Positions 28,203 through 39,927 are shown, numbered from the stretch's first letter. The stretch is 64,000 nucleotides of DNA from Nissabacter sp. SGAir0207 (GCF_005491205.1 NZ_CP028035.1:124001-188000); one strand, 5' to 3'. Notes: generated from the letters alone by a model not told the origin. Made by a program: numbers and translations.

Positions 28203-28958
28203 GTGAGCATCTGTCTACTCTGTGAAGAAGGCGCCGATCCCGGCGCCTTATCGCTTTTGGCGCAACGCTGGCAACTGGTCTCTGACGACGAGGCGGTGAT
28301 GGCGCTGGTGCTGACGCCGGAACGGCTGGAGCTGCGCAAGCGTGATGAGCCAAAGCTTGGCGCCATCTACGTCGATTTTGTCTCGGGTGCGATGGCGCAC
28401 CGCCGCCGCTTCGGCGGCGGGCGGGGCGAGGCGGTAGCTAAGGCCGTCGGCATCAAGGGCAGCTACCTACCAGACGTGGTGGACGCCACCGCCGGTCTGG
28501 GGCGTGACGCCTTTGTGCTGGCGGCGCTCGGCTGTCGCGTGCGAATGCTGGAGCGCAACCCGGTGGTGGCGGCGCTGCTCGACGATGGCCTGCAACGCGG
28601 CTATCAGGATGCGGAGATTGGCCCCTGGCTGCGTGAGCGGCTGACGCTGCTGCATGCCTCCAGCCTGACGGCGCTGGCGGAGATCACCCCCCGGCCGGAA
28701 GTGGTCTATCTTGATCCTATGTATCCGCATCGGCAGAAGAGCGCGCTGGTGAAAAAAGAGATGCGGGTATTCCAGTCACTGGTCGGCCCGGATCTGGATG
28801 CCGATGGCCTGTTGGCCCCGGCGCGGGCGCTGGCGACCAAACGGGTGGTGGTAAAGCGCCCGGATTACGCACCGCCGCTGGCGGGCATCGCGGCGCAGGC
28901 CGCCATCGAAACCAAGTCCCACCGTTTTGATCTCTACCCCGGAACAGCCGCTGGCTGA
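28203..28958 (+). CDS. rsmJ: 16S rRNA (guanine1516-N2)-methyltransferase
   Basis: Methylates G1516 of 16S rRNA with S-adenosylmethionine. 251 aa (E. coli YhiQ 250). Motifs: [40 protein letters not shown] site [14 protein letters not shown], and catalytic-type [20 protein letters not shown]. It starts at GTG 28203, three bases after the prlC stop, and relies on translation from prlC. The transcript probably ends at the hairpin at 29021. Confidence 0.95.
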   Translation: MSICLLCEEGADPGALSLLAQRWQLVSDDEAVMALVLTPERLELRKRDEPKLGAIYVDFVSGAMAHRRRFGGGRGEAVAKAVGIKGSYLPDVVDATAGLGRDAFVLAALGCRVRMLERNPVVAALLDDGLQRGYQDAEIGPWLRERLTLLHASSLTALAEITPRPEVVYLDPMYPHRQKSALVKKEMRVFQSLVGPDLDADGLLAPARALATKRVVVKRPDYAPPLAGIAAQAAIETKSHRFDLYPGTAAG

Positions 28959-29020
28959 CCATTCACATATCTGCCGCACGCCTCCTGAGCCGCGGCATGT
29001 TTACCCATGCAGGACTCAAC

Positions 29021-29052
29021 GCCGTGAAAAAGTTTCTCCTCACGGCATTTTT
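29021..29052 (+). terminator. Probable terminator of prlC-rsmJ
   Basis: Arms GCCGTGA and TCACGGC with a 12-base loop, followed by ATTTTTCT. About 60 bp past the rsmJ stop. Confidence 0.6.
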
Positions 29053-29109
29053 CTGTATGGTCTGCAAAGCTGCGGTTAAAAAAGCGCCAAATAAAGTGAG
29101 GGAACAGGT

Positions 29110-29964
29110 ATGGCAGTCTATAGCATTGATGTAGTAGCCCAACTTTGCGGCGTAAACCCGGTGACGTTGCGCTCCTGGCAGCGCCACGGCCTGCTGAACC
29201 CCCGGCGTGATGAGGGGGGGCAGCGTACCTATACCGATGGTGACATCGCGCGGGCGCACATGATTTTGCACTGGGTCTCACGCGGCGTGCCGCTGACGCA
29301 GATGCGCGCGGTGCTCTCTGGCGATGCCCGGCAGGTTTCCCAAGGCTGGCAGGCGCAGCAAGAGGCGCTGCTCTACCATCTGGAGAAACACCAGACTGCC
29401 AAACTGCGCCATCTGGTGTGGCGCTATGGGCGCGAGGTGCCGGCGGAGAATCTGGTCAACGATATCCTGCGGCCCCTGCGGCTGTTCCTCGGTGCCAGCC
29501 GCCGGCCAGCGCTGATGCAACAGTGCGCAATGCTGGACGTGGCGGTGATTGAGTACGCCAGCTTCTCGATGAATGGCGCGCGCAAACGCGCTGGCGCACC
29601 GGTGCTGCTGCTGGCCTGGCAGATGAAAGACAACCTGGAGCTGTGGCTGGAGGCGATGCGGCTGGTGAGCGAGGGGCTGCGGGTGGAGCTGTTGCCCTAT
29701 GCGCTGGCGGAGCCGGAGCTGGAGCGCTATGAGCACGTCGAGCAGTTCTTTGTCTGGTCAGACAAACCGCTGGATGCCGTGCGGCAGGCGCAGTACAACG
29801 GCTGGCTGGAGCAGGGGATGGCGGTGACGCTGGTGGGCGGCGCGGCCAACACCGTCTGGTTGGCCCCGGCCAACAGTAGCGTAAACGGGCCACTGCCAAC
29901 CGCGGACAGCGTACTGCCCGAGGGCAATGACGACGAGCTGGCGGACTTAAGCGCCAGCGGCTAG
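29110..29964 (+). CDS. MerR-family regulator, MlrA-like
   Basis: A 284-aa DNA-binding regulator. The N-terminal winged helix YSIDVVAQLCGVNPVTLRSW, then QRTYTDGDIARAHMILHW, is typical of MerR proteins. The layout (long C-terminal half with LLAWQMKDNLELWLEAMRL) matches MlrA, the activator of csgD and curli/biofilm genes in E. coli (243 aa). Unlike metal-sensing MerR proteins it has no C-terminal cysteine cluster. It lies between prlC-rsmJ and uspA, not at the mlrA locus, so it may be a paralogue; an extra C-terminal tail of about 40 polar residues ends the protein. Target genes cannot be deduced. Confidence 0.8.
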   Translation: MAVYSIDVVAQLCGVNPVTLRSWQRHGLLNPRRDEGGQRTYTDGDIARAHMILHWVSRGVPLTQMRAVLSGDARQVSQGWQAQQEALLYHLEKHQTAKLRHLVWRYGREVPAENLVNDILRPLRLFLGASRRPALMQQCAMLDVAVIEYASFSMNGARKRAGAPVLLLAWQMKDNLELWLEAMRLVSEGLRVELLPYALAEPELERYEHVEQFFVWSDKPLDAVRQAQYNGWLEQGMAVTLVGGAANTVWLAPANSSVNGPLPTADSVLPEGNDDELADLSASG

Positions 29965-29969
29965 ACAAA

Positions 29970-29999
29970 AAAACGCCCGCATCGCGGGCGTTTTCTTTT
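29970..29999. terminator. Terminator between the MlrA-like gene and uspA
   Basis: Stem AACGCCCGC/GCGGGCGTT with a three-base loop, preceded by seven A and followed by TTTTCTTTTC; it can serve both strands. Confidence 0.88.
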
Positions 30000-30007
30000 C
30001 AGGACGT

Positions 30008-30448
30008 TCAGTCGTCATCATCCTCATCCTGCAACGGGACGATCAGCATGTCGATATGGATGGTGTTGATCAGCTGGCGCGCCGAGGACATCAGCTTGCT
30101 CCAGAAATCCTGATGGTGGCCACACACCACCAAATCCACGTCGTACTTCTTGATCGCATCCACCAGCACCTGCCCCAGATCGCCACTGCCGCTCAGCGTC
30201 TCGGCAATCGGGTAGCCCGCATTGAGGGATAGCTCCTTCAGGGCGTGGTGGGTCTCCTCTGAGATACGCTTTTGCATATCCCCCAAATTGACATCGATTA
30301 GGCCGGTGTAGAGATCGGAATAATTAACATCGACGTGGATGAGGGAGACTTTGGCATCGTAGGGTTTTGCCATTGAGACGGCCTTATCGACCAGGATCCT
30401 ACTCTCCGGTGACAGGTCAACAGCAATCAAAATGTGTTTGTAAGCCAT
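30008..30448 (-). CDS. uspA: Universal stress protein A
   Basis: Cytosolic dimeric stress protein induced by growth arrest and many stresses. 146 aa (E. coli UspA 144), nearly identical in sequence: [63 protein letters not shown]. It belongs to the UspA branch that does not bind ATP, lacking the G-2x-G-9x-G-S/T loop. The C-terminus ends in a run of acidic residues, slightly longer than in E. coli. ATG 30448 follows the family start. uspB diverges upstream. Confidence 0.97.
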   Translation of the reverse strand: MAYKHILIAVDLSPESRILVDKAVSMAKPYDAKVSLIHVDVNYSDLYTGLIDVNLGDMQKRISEETHHALKELSLNAGYPIAETLSGSGDLGQVLVDAIKKYDVDLVVCGHHQDFWSKLMSSARQLINTIHIDMLIVPLQDEDDDD

Positions 30449-31099
30449 AAGCATACTCCTTCCATAAAGCCGGTTAAAAATCACTGGGTGAGTGCTGGCC
30501 GGCTCTACTTGCCGCTGGCCGCCTCGCCTGAATCGTTGTTGTTTTAACTGCCCGCGCCGGTTCCGGTCGCGTCACGCGCCTCCCCATTCCCACCCGGCAC
30601 GCCGCCAACAGGTTGCGGCTTGGTGCCGGACAAAGGGGAGTGGCCACACTCCTCTGATGCGCTTTCCATGAGAAATATCAGCAGCATGAGCTAAGTATAG
30701 CCTCTCTGGCAACGTTCAGATTTTATCATCAATCCCCCGGCAAACCGGTGCCGCGCTCACAAGGGCGTGAACGGGGTCACGTCTGGCTGTAAGCTGCGCC
30801 CCCTCGTGGCAGGGGGAATATGACCCAGGCCGGGCGACCCGACCCCGCTGGAAAATTATCGAATTGAAAAAGCGTATTGATTGGATAAATTGTTATTAAC
30901 CGGGACGCCGTTACCCTTTTTCATTTTCTACACTGAAGAGGAGCCACCGCACGGCGTGTGCCGGAGCCGGTGGCTCAACACGGTGATCCAGGGGTGGGCT
31001 GGAACAGCCCCAGTATGTCAGGAAACAAAGCAGACGTAGGGCGAAAGCGCGCTGCGGCCGGCCTGCCGGCAGCGGGGCCGATCGCCTTGAGGGGGGATC
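30449..31099. other. Long uspA-uspB divergent regulatory region
   Basis: 650 bp with no convincing gene. A frame from 30958 overlapping uspB has no family features and is taken as a shadow. AT-rich stretches near 30660-30730 and 30850-30935 are the likely promoter regions for uspA and uspB. I see no clear operator repeat. Confidence 0.4.
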
Positions 31100-31435
31100 A
31101 TGATCAGTACCGTTGCGCTATTCTGGGCTTTATGTGTGGTGTGTGTCATCAATATGGCGCGTTACTTCTCCTCCTTGCGGGCGCTGCTGGTGGTGCTGCG
31201 CGGGTGCGATCCGTTGCTTTACCAATATGTCGATGGCAGCGGCTTCTTTACCTCGCACGGCCAGCCCAGCAAGCAGATCCGCTTGGTGCGCTATATCTAT
31301 TCCCAACGTTATCTTGATCATCACGATCCTGAATTTATCCGCCGCTGCGCGCGGGTGCGAGGGCAATTCATCCTGACCAGCTCCCTGTGCGGGCTGGTGG
31401 TGGTCAGCCTGGTGGCGATGCTTATCTGGTATTGA
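31100..31435 (+). CDS. uspB: Universal stress protein B
   Basis: Small inner-membrane protein of 111 aa, the same as E. coli UspB, which is under RpoS control and affects ethanol tolerance in stationary phase. Two membrane helices: residues 4-22 ([19 protein letters not shown]) and about 90-111 ([20 protein letters not shown]). Between them lie [20 protein letters not shown] and [20 protein letters not shown]. The start follows GAGGGGGATC. Confidence 0.95.
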   Translation: MISTVALFWALCVVCVINMARYFSSLRALLVVLRGCDPLLYQYVDGSGFFTSHGQPSKQIRLVRYIYSQRYLDHHDPEFIRRCARVRGQFILTSSLCGLVVVSLVAMLIWY

Positions 31436-31460
31436 GTCATTTTCAGGAGAGCAGGCAGTA

Positions 31461-31488
31461 AAAAAGGCGGCCCTTGGGCCGCCTTTTT
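31461..31488. terminator. Terminator between uspB and pitA
   Basis: Perfect 13-bp stem AAAAAGGCGGCCC/GGGCCGCCTTTTT with a two-base loop, serving both convergent genes. Confidence 0.92.
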
Positions 31489-31505
31489 ATTGGGTCGCAT
31501 TTGCG

Positions 31506-33005
31506 TCAGATCAGCTTCAGCGCAATCCAGTAGAGCGTACCGGAGAGCACAATCGCGATCGGCAGGGTCAGCACCCACGCCAGCAAGATGCTCTTCACGG
31601 TTTTGCTCTGCACGCCGCCGCCATCCACAATCATGGTGCCCGCTACCGCGGAGGAGAGCACATGGGTGGTGGAGACCGGCATACCGGTGTAGCTGGCCAC
31701 GCCGATGGAGACGGCAGCGGTCATCTGCGCAGAGACGCCCTGGGCATAGGTCATACCCTTCTTGCCAATCTTCTCACCGATGGTGGTCGCCACGCGCTTC
31801 CAGCCGAACATGGTGCCCAGCGAGAGCGCCAGCGCCACCGCGACGATGATCCAGACCGGCGCGTACTCGACGGTCGCCAGCAGGTCATTGCGCAGGTTGC
31901 CAAGGAAGCGTTTATCCTCGGTGCTGGTGTTCGGCAGCTTGGCCGCCTTGTCAGCAGTATCCGCCACGCACATCAGCAGGCGGCGCATATGGCTGCGCTC
32001 CTCCACCGACAGCGCGCTGTAGCTCGGCAGGTTGGTCAGCAGCGTCTGCGCACGGTCAATCGCCACCAGCGCCCGGCTGCTGTCGCAGTGGAACTCACGC
32101 GGCGTGTCCGGCAGCGTCTCTTCCGGCGTCGGCACCAGCGGCGTCTGCGCGGCAACGTGCGGCAGGGCATCCGGGTGCTGCTGGTAGTACTGCTGCAAAT
32201 GCGTCACCGCGTCGCGGGTGCGGGTGATGTCATAGCCGGTGGCATTCATGTTGACCACGAAGCCCGCCGGGGCGACACCAATCAGCACCAGCATGATCAG
32301 GCCAATGCCCTTCTGCCCGTCGTTGGCGCCATGCGAGAAGCTGACGCCGATGGCGGAGAGGATCAAGGCGGTACGCGTCCAGAACGGCGGCTTCTTTTTG
32401 CCGTCGAGCTTTTCGCGCTCTGCCGGGGTCATGTGGATGCGGCGGCGCTTCTTGGTGCTGCTCCAATAGCGGCGCAACACAAACACCAGCGCACCCGCCA
32501 GCCCCATGCCGACCAACGGCGAGAGGATCAGCGACAGGAAAATGCTAACCATCTTCGGAATGTTCAACGCATCCACCACGGAGCTGTCCGTGACAATGGC
32601 GTTGGTCAAACCGATGCCGATAATGGCGCCAATCAGGGTGTGTGAACTGGAGGCCGGCAGGCCAAAGTACCAGGTGCCGAGGTTCCAGATAATTGCCGCC
32701 AGCAGCATGGAGAAGACCATTGCCAGGCCGTGGGCCGATCCTACGTTCAACAGCAGATCGGTGGGCAGCAGGTGGACGATGGCATAAGCAACACTCAGGC
32801 CGCCGAGTATTACGCCAAGGAAGTTGAAAAGACCCGCCATCACGACCGCAATCTGCGAGCGCATGGCACGGGTGTAAATCACAGTGGCCACTGCGTTGGC
32901 TGTATCGTGGAAACCGTTGATGGCTTCGTAGAACAGGACAAACAGTAGCGCGAGGACTAACAACAGGCCGGTATGAAAATCCAGCCCAGCGAACAGATGT
33001 AGCAT
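31506..33005 (-). CDS. pitA: Low-affinity inorganic phosphate transporter PitA
   Basis: Proton-driven symporter of metal-phosphate complexes in the inner membrane. 499 aa, the same as E. coli PitA. The PHO4-family repeats are visible: [18 protein letters not shown] near residue 32 and [17 protein letters not shown] near 222, the two inverted Asn/Asp-containing signatures. So are [16 protein letters not shown] and [20 protein letters not shown] hydrophilic loop of about 100 residues separates the halves. It sits beside uspB and opposite yhiN, the order known in enterics. Confidence 0.96.
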   Translation of the reverse strand: MLHLFAGLDFHTGLLLVLALLFVLFYEAINGFHDTANAVATVIYTRAMRSQIAVVMAGLFNFLGVILGGLSVAYAIVHLLPTDLLLNVGSAHGLAMVFSMLLAAIIWNLGTWYFGLPASSSHTLIGAIIGIGLTNAIVTDSSVVDALNIPKMVSIFLSLILSPLVGMGLAGALVFVLRRYWSSTKKRRRIHMTPAEREKLDGKKKPPFWTRTALILSAIGVSFSHGANDGQKGIGLIMLVLIGVAPAGFVVNMNATGYDITRTRDAVTHLQQYYQQHPDALPHVAAQTPLVPTPEETLPDTPREFHCDSSRALVAIDRAQTLLTNLPSYSALSVEERSHMRRLLMCVADTADKAAKLPNTSTEDKRFLGNLRNDLLATVEYAPVWIIVAVALALSLGTMFGWKRVATTIGEKIGKKGMTYAQGVSAQMTAAVSIGVASYTGMPVSTTHVLSSAVAGTMIVDGGGVQSKTVKSILLAWVLTLPIAIVLSGTLYWIALKLI

Positions 33006-33319
33006 AAGCGTTACGCCAGTTGGTGGTCATGAACGCGGCGCATTATCCGCGAGAACAGGGTGCATCGGAAAGAGAAATATGACCGTTTTACGACAAAAAA
33101 ACCGTCCAAAGGGCGCATTTTGTTGAAAAAACGATATAAAATCATCGTGTTAATAAGACTTACGTTTATTAACTTTTCGTTACTCTGGAACTTGATGCCG
33201 CTGGGGCATACAATTCGCCGCCTGAATCGCCAGCCTGAAACTGCCAGCACACCTTTATATGTAGCAGATCTTTCATGTATGGCCCGGCCGTAAACGCTAT
33301 TTATTACAGAGGTATTGCA
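33006..33319. other. Divergent pitA/yhiN promoter region
   Basis: No gene seen in these 314 bp. The stretch around 33100-33190 is AT-rich and presumably holds both promoters. No Pho box is apparent. Confidence 0.4.
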
Positions 33320-34516
33320 GTGGAACAGTTTGATGTGGTGGTGATCGGTGCCGGCGCGGCCGGTATGTTTTGTGCCGCGCTGGCGGGACAAGGCGGCCGC
33401 CGGGTTCTGCTGCTGGACAATGGCAAGAAGGCGGGGCGCAAGATCCTGATGTCCGGCGGCGGGCGTTGCAACTTCACCAATATGTACACTGAGCCGGCCG
33501 CCTACCTGTCAGAGAACCCGCACTTCTGCAAATCGGCGCTGGCGCGCTACACCCAGTGGGATTTCATCGATCTGGTCAACCGCCACGGCATCGCCTACCA
33601 CGAGAAGACCCTCGGCCAGCTCTTCTGCGACGACTCGGCGCAACAGATTGTCGATCTGCTGCTGAAGGAGTGTGAGCAGGGGCAAGTGACGCTGCGGCTG
33701 CGCAGCGAAGTGCTGGCGGTGGAGCAGGGCGACAATGGCTTCACCCTGTCGCTCAACGGCGGGCAGGTCAGCGCTGGCGCGCTGGTGGTGGCGACCGGTG
33801 GCCTGTCGATGCCGGGCCTCGGGGCCACGCCGTTCGGCTACAAGCTGGCGGAGCAGTTTGGCCTGAAGGTGTTGCCGACCCGCGCCGGGCTGGTGCCCTT
33901 CACCCTGCACAAACCGCTGCTGGATCACCTGCAAACCCTCTCCGGCGTCTCCGTGCCCGCCGTGGTGACGGCGCAAAATGGCGTCTCGTTCAAGGAGAGC
34001 ATCCTCTTCACCCACCGCGGCCTCTCCGGCCCGGCGGTGCTGCAACTGTCGAGCTACTGGCAGCCGGGCGAAAGGGTGAGCGTCAACCTGCTGCCGGGGG
34101 TGGATTTGTCGGCCCACCTCGACGCCGAACGGCAGGCGCACCCGAACCAGAGCCTGAAAAATACTTTGGCGCAGCTGTTGCCAAAGCGGTTGGTGGAGTG
34201 CCTGCAACTGCTGGGGCAGTTGCCGGAGGCGACGTTGAAGCAGCTCAATGCACCGCAACAGGCGGCGCTGGTGGAGAGCCTGCAAGCCTGGCAGGTGCAG
34301 CCCAACGGCACCGAGGGCTACCGCACCGCCGAGGTGACGCTGGGCGGCGTCGATACCCGCGCGCTCTCCTCCAAAACCATGATGGCGAACGAGGTGCCGG
34401 GCCTCTACTTCATTGGCGAAGTGATGGACGTCACCGGCTGGCTTGGCGGCTACAACTTCCAGTGGGCGTGGAGCAGCGCGTGGGCCTGCGCGCAGGCACT
34501 GATCGCCGGGCGCTGA
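33320..34516 (+). CDS. yhiN: Flavoprotein YhiN (HI0933 family)
   Basis: NAD(P)/FAD-dependent oxidoreductase-like protein of unknown substrate, 398 aa, about the length of E. coli YhiN. FAD motif DVVVIGAGAAGMFCAALAG at the N-terminus, GRKILMSGGGRCNFTN, VVATGGLSMPGLGATPFGY, LFTHRGLSGPAVLQLSSYW, and the second FAD region YFIGEVMDVTGWLGGYNFQ. The GTG at 33320 aligns with the family start (E. coli MERFDAIIIG) and has AGAGG 8 bp upstream; an ATG at 33275 lies in frame but adds non-homologous residues. Confidence 0.93.
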   Translation: MEQFDVVVIGAGAAGMFCAALAGQGGRRVLLLDNGKKAGRKILMSGGGRCNFTNMYTEPAAYLSENPHFCKSALARYTQWDFIDLVNRHGIAYHEKTLGQLFCDDSAQQIVDLLLKECEQGQVTLRLRSEVLAVEQGDNGFTLSLNGGQVSAGALVVATGGLSMPGLGATPFGYKLAEQFGLKVLPTRAGLVPFTLHKPLLDHLQTLSGVSVPAVVTAQNGVSFKESILFTHRGLSGPAVLQLSSYWQPGERVSVNLLPGVDLSAHLDAERQAHPNQSLKNTLAQLLPKRLVECLQLLGQLPEATLKQLNAPQQAALVESLQAWQVQPNGTEGYRTAEVTLGGVDTRALSSKTMMANEVPGLYFIGEVMDVTGWLGGYNFQWAWSSAWACAQALIAGR

Positions 34517-34518
34517 TC

Positions 34519-35439
34519 TCAGGTGGTGCCGTCGGGCGTCAGGCGGGCGATCAGCAGATCGCGCAGCGCCCGCACCTTGGGCAGCCCCTCACGGCGCTTT
34601 AGCCACACCAGATTCATCGGCAGGCCATCAGTGGCCAGCGCTGGCAGCACCTCCCGCAGCGTTCCCTGATCCAGGTGGCGCTGCACCAGCCAGCGCGGCA
34701 ACTGCGCGATGCCGTAGCCGTGCAGCACTGCCTGCACCTCCCCCTCGCCATCCCCGACCGCGATGCGCACCGGCAGCGCGCGCCGCTCGCGGTCGCCGCT
34801 GTGGCGGCCGGTGAAGTGCCAGGGGCTGACGCGGCCATCCTCCTCGCCATACCCGACGCAGTGGTGTTGCGCCAGATCGCGCGCACTCAGCGGCGTGCCA
34901 TGCTGCGCCAGATAGGCGGGCGAGGCGCAGAACACCAGCCGCTGCGCGCCAAAAAAGCGGTGGCCGAGCGCCGCTGGCCAGGCATCTGGCCCGCCGATGC
35001 GCACCACGATATCAATGTCCTCCTGCACCGGATCGACAAAGCGATCGGTAAAGGAGATGTGCGGCTGGAGCCGTGGATAGCGCTGCGCGAACGCCAAAAT
35101 CAGTGGCAGCACATGCAATCGGCCATAGGAGGCCGGCAGGTCGATGCGCACCCGGCCATGCGGCTCGCGATCTTCTGCCGTCAGCGCCAGCTCCGCCGCC
35201 TCCAACTCCGCCAGCACCGCCGCGCAGGTGCGGTAGTAGCGCGTGCCAGCCTCGGTCAGGGCGAGGGTGCGGGTGGTGCGCTGGAACAGCGTCTTGCCCA
35301 GCCGCGCCTCCAGCCGGGCGACGCTCTTACTGACCGCCGAGGGCGTCAGGTTCAGCCGCTCCGCCGCCGCCGCAAAACTGCCGCCATCCGCCACGCTGAC
35401 AAACACATGAATACCCTTTAGCCGGTCTGGTGAAAACAT
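34519..35439 (-). CDS. LysR-family regulator divergent from the ene-reductase
   Basis: A 306-aa LysR-type regulator: helix-turn-helix FVSVADGGSFAAAAERLNLTPSAVSKSVARLE, here divided by the recognition turn, then LARLGKTLFQRTTRTLALTEAG. A periplasmic-binding-like effector domain follows. It stands back to back with the old yellow enzyme gene at 35556 (116 bp gap), the usual arrangement for a LysR protein that controls its neighbour. Such regulators typically sense the substrate or product of the enzyme; the inducer is unknown. It converges with yhiN, stop to stop within 3 bp. Confidence 0.88.
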   Translation of the reverse strand: MFSPDRLKGIHVFVSVADGGSFAAAAERLNLTPSAVSKSVARLEARLGKTLFQRTTRTLALTEAGTRYYRTCAAVLAELEAAELALTAEDREPHGRVRIDLPASYGRLHVLPLILAFAQRYPRLQPHISFTDRFVDPVQEDIDIVVRIGGPDAWPAALGHRFFGAQRLVFCASPAYLAQHGTPLSARDLAQHHCVGYGEEDGRVSPWHFTGRHSGDRERRALPVRIAVGDGEGEVQAVLHGYGIAQLPRWLVQRHLDQGTLREVLPALATDGLPMNLVWLKRREGLPKVRALRDLLIARLTPDGTT

Positions 35440-35555
35440 CGCGCCTCCGATTCGTGAATTCCTGTCACATGATTCGGTAAAAAATAGCCGCTATCGGTCA
35501 ATATTTCTTGAATACACTTATTTTTATGTTGAACCGGAAAATAAGGAACCCTGAA

Positions 35556-36683
35556 ATGAGTGACCTCTTCAGCCCCTTCATGCTGGGTAACACCCGTCTC
35601 GCCAACCGGATTGTGATGGCCCCGATGACCCGTTCACGCGCGCCGGAGGACATCGCCACGGAGCAGATCGCCCTCTACTATGCGCAGCGTGCCACCGCCG
35701 GGCTGATTATCACCGAGGGTACGCCGATCTCCCGCGAGGGGCAGGGCTACCTGTTCAATCCCGGCATCTTCTCCCCGGCACAGATCGCTGGCTGGAAGCT
35801 GACCACCGACTCGGTGCACAGCGTGGGTGGCAAAATCTTCGCCCAGCTCTGGCACGTGGGCCGCGTCTCCCACACCTCCCTCCAGAAAAATGGCGCGGCA
35901 CCGGTTAGCTCGACCGCCACGCCCGCGGCCAACTCCTCGGCCTTTGCCTATGATGAACAGGGCAAGCCGGGCTTCGTGCCCGCCTCCGCCCCACGCGCGC
36001 TCTCCACTGATGAGGTAGGCCGGGTGGTGGAAGATTTCGCCCAGGCAGCCGCCAACGCACGTGAGGCTGGCTTTGACGGCGTGGAACTGCACGGGGCCAA
36101 TGGTTATCTGCTCGAGCAGTTCCTCAACCCGAAGGTCAATGACCGGCAGGATCGCTACGGCGCGCAAACGCTGGAGAATCGCCTGCGCTTCGTGTTTGAG
36201 GTGGTGGACGCCGTCTGCGCCCGCATCGGCGCTGACCGGGTGGGCATCCGCCTCTCCCCCTACGGGCAGCTCTCGGACATGCCGCTCTACCCGGAGATTG
36301 ATGAAACCTACACCGCCCTGTGCGCCGGGCTGGCGCAGCGCGGCATCGCCTATGTGCATGTGATGGACCAGACCAACTTTTTCTTCAACGCCGATGACGC
36401 CGAAGCCAAGGCCGACGCGATCAAAAACCTGCTGCGCACCTGTCGGCAGACGCTGGGCGACACGCCGCTGATTCTGGCGGGCGACCTGACGCTGGCGCGC
36501 GCGCAGGCGCGGGTGGATGAGGGGCTGATCGATCTGCCAGCCTTCGGCCAGCCCTACATTGCCAACCCGGATCTGGTGGCGCGGCTGAAACATGGCTGGC
36601 CGCTGGCGAAGCCGGATCGCGACACCTACTACGGCGGCTCGGCAGAGGGTTACATCGACTATCCGCCCTACCAACCGGCCTGA
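35556..36683 (+). CDS. Old yellow enzyme-family alkene reductase (NemA-like)
   Basis: FMN TIM-barrel enzyme that reduces activated C=C bonds with NAD(P)H, such as enones, maleimides and nitro compounds. 375 aa. Visible: LFSPFMLGNTRLANRIVMAPMTRSRA, with the Thr that tunes FMN; QLWHVGRVSH; the substrate-anchoring His-Gly-Ala-Asn in VELHGANGYLLEQFLNP; DRYGAQTLENRLRF; and VGIRLSPYG. ATG 35556 follows AAGGAACC and matches the family start; the open frame reaches 35508 without homology. It is followed after 27 bp by an EthD-like gene, so both are probably one operon under the divergent LysR protein. Confidence 0.9.
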   Translation: MSDLFSPFMLGNTRLANRIVMAPMTRSRAPEDIATEQIALYYAQRATAGLIITEGTPISREGQGYLFNPGIFSPAQIAGWKLTTDSVHSVGGKIFAQLWHVGRVSHTSLQKNGAAPVSSTATPAANSSAFAYDEQGKPGFVPASAPRALSTDEVGRVVEDFAQAAANAREAGFDGVELHGANGYLLEQFLNPKVNDRQDRYGAQTLENRLRFVFEVVDAVCARIGADRVGIRLSPYGQLSDMPLYPEIDETYTALCAGLAQRGIAYVHVMDQTNFFFNADDAEAKADAIKNLLRTCRQTLGDTPLILAGDLTLARAQARVDEGLIDLPAFGQPYIANPDLVARLKHGWPLAKPDRDTYYGGSAEGYIDYPPYQPA

Positions 36684-36710
36684 AACGGCCAGCCATGAGA
36701 GGAGAAGAGC

Positions 36711-37724
36711 ATGAGCCAGGATAAATTCCGCGATTTGGAGCGCTCGGACATGTTGCAGCGGCCACCGGTGGGGCAGACCCAACCGGGCGGCAACCAGCCG
36801 CTGATTGTCACGCCGACCTTTGTGCTGCGCAGCGACGCCACGCCCTGGCAGGATCGGCCGCACGATGCGGGATCGTCGGTCGATCGCCACGGCCAGGAGG
36901 TGACGCAGCCGGATCGGCACGCCGATCGGCTGGCGCTGGAGCCGGATCCAAACCTGGCCTTCGAGCACTGGGACGAATATTGGCGCAAAGTGCACGGCCC
37001 CAAATTCGCCTATGCCGGGCCAGAGACGCAAAACGATAGTGTGCTGCGCTACGATCAAGTGCACCGGCTGGCCTCCGGCCCCTCCTCCGGGTTCCGCCCG
37101 CCCTACCGGGCGATGGTGGGTGCGGATGGCCGGCTGGTGGCCGATCCGGCGGCGCGGGTGCCGGCCTATCGCCGCCCGTCATGGGATGGCTTTGCCTACA
37201 TCGCCTATGGCTCGGAGGAGGCGGTCACCGCCACCCTTGATCAGGAGCAATACGCCAAACGCATCATCGCCGATGAGCAGACGGTGTTCCGCAAAGTGAG
37301 CCGCGAACTGGCGCGGGAGTACATCCTGATCCCGAGCGCCCGGCACCGCGACCCCTTCAGTCTGGTGAAGATCCACATTCGCCGGCCGCACCTGACGCGT
37401 GAGGCGTTCCAACAGCGCTGGCTGCACCAGCACGCCGATGAGGTGATGGCGAAGCCGGAGACGCAGGAGTATGTGCGCCGCTACGCCCAGTTGCACCCGT
37501 TTGCCATGACCCAGCCGGATGAGGAGGGGGCGAAAATCGATGGCATCAGCGTCTTCTCGTTCAGTTCGCTGAATGACGTGGAGGATTACCTTGCCACCGA
37601 GGCGTGGGCGGCGATTGAACAGGCCGAGGCGGAGATCGCTGACCCGGACGCCTCAGAGTTCTGGACAGCGGTCAACTACAGCGTCATCAACCGGTTGGCC
37701 CCTGAGCAAGCCACCGCCCGTTAG
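36711..37724 (+). CDS. Protein with two EthD-like (dimeric alpha-beta barrel) domains
   Basis: 337 aa, no signal peptide. Two regions resemble EthD/ferredoxin-like modules. The first is around FEHWDEYWRKVHGPKFAYA (residues 83-102). The second begins near SLVKIHIRRPHLTREAF and continues FQQRWLHQHADEVM (about 220-250), each with the tryptophan-histidine pattern WxxxHA/HGP of the family. EthD-type domains occur in small accessory proteins of ether and aromatic degradation and in polyketide cyclases. A protein with two in tandem next to an ene-reductase suggests handling of the product of that enzyme. Function unknown. The ribosome site GAGGAGA precedes ATG 36711. Confidence 0.7.
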   Translation: MSQDKFRDLERSDMLQRPPVGQTQPGGNQPLIVTPTFVLRSDATPWQDRPHDAGSSVDRHGQEVTQPDRHADRLALEPDPNLAFEHWDEYWRKVHGPKFAYAGPETQNDSVLRYDQVHRLASGPSSGFRPPYRAMVGADGRLVADPAARVPAYRRPSWDGFAYIAYGSEEAVTATLDQEQYAKRIIADEQTVFRKVSRELAREYILIPSARHRDPFSLVKIHIRRPHLTREAFQQRWLHQHADEVMAKPETQEYVRRYAQLHPFAMTQPDEEGAKIDGISVFSFSSLNDVEDYLATEAWAAIEQAEAEIADPDASEFWTAVNYSVINRLAPEQATAR

Positions 37725-37803
37725 GCGAGTGCAGGCACTCATGAGTCAGATGCATGGCATCTATGAGCGGATTCGCCATAATCATGGGACGTGCTTTGCT
37801 TTA

Positions 37804-37837
37804 GGCTACAGGAACCGCAATCCAGCGGTTCCTAGCC
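37804..37837. other. Long hairpin just upstream of a LysR gene
   Basis: Perfect 8-bp inner stem GGAACCGC/GCGGTTCC with a six-base loop, extended by GGCTA/TAGCC across a two-base bulge. It ends 14 bp before the LysR start. It could be the operon terminator of the EthD gene, an autoregulatory operator or a translational control element. Confidence 0.5.
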
Positions 37838-37851
37838 AACCTACCGGGTAA

Positions 37852-39862
<2,011 letters not shown>

Positions 39863-39910
39863 GCACGCCCTGATTACGGGCCGGTTGGCTGACGCAGGAT
39901 TGCGGAATCG

Positions 39911-39927
39911 ATATATCTAAGATATAT
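39911..39927. promoter_or_regulatory. YqjI-type operator upstream of yqjH
   Basis: ATATATCTAAGATATAT, a perfect 8-1-8 palindrome about 80 bp before yqjH. PadR-family regulators such as YqjI bind AT-rich palindromes of this form at the yqjH promoter in E. coli. The assignment follows from the adjacent regulator gene. Confidence 0.65.

Noticed and set aside
30958..31317. 119-codon frame overlapping uspB
   Set aside because: It conflicts with the conserved uspB frame and lacks a ribosome site and any family motif.
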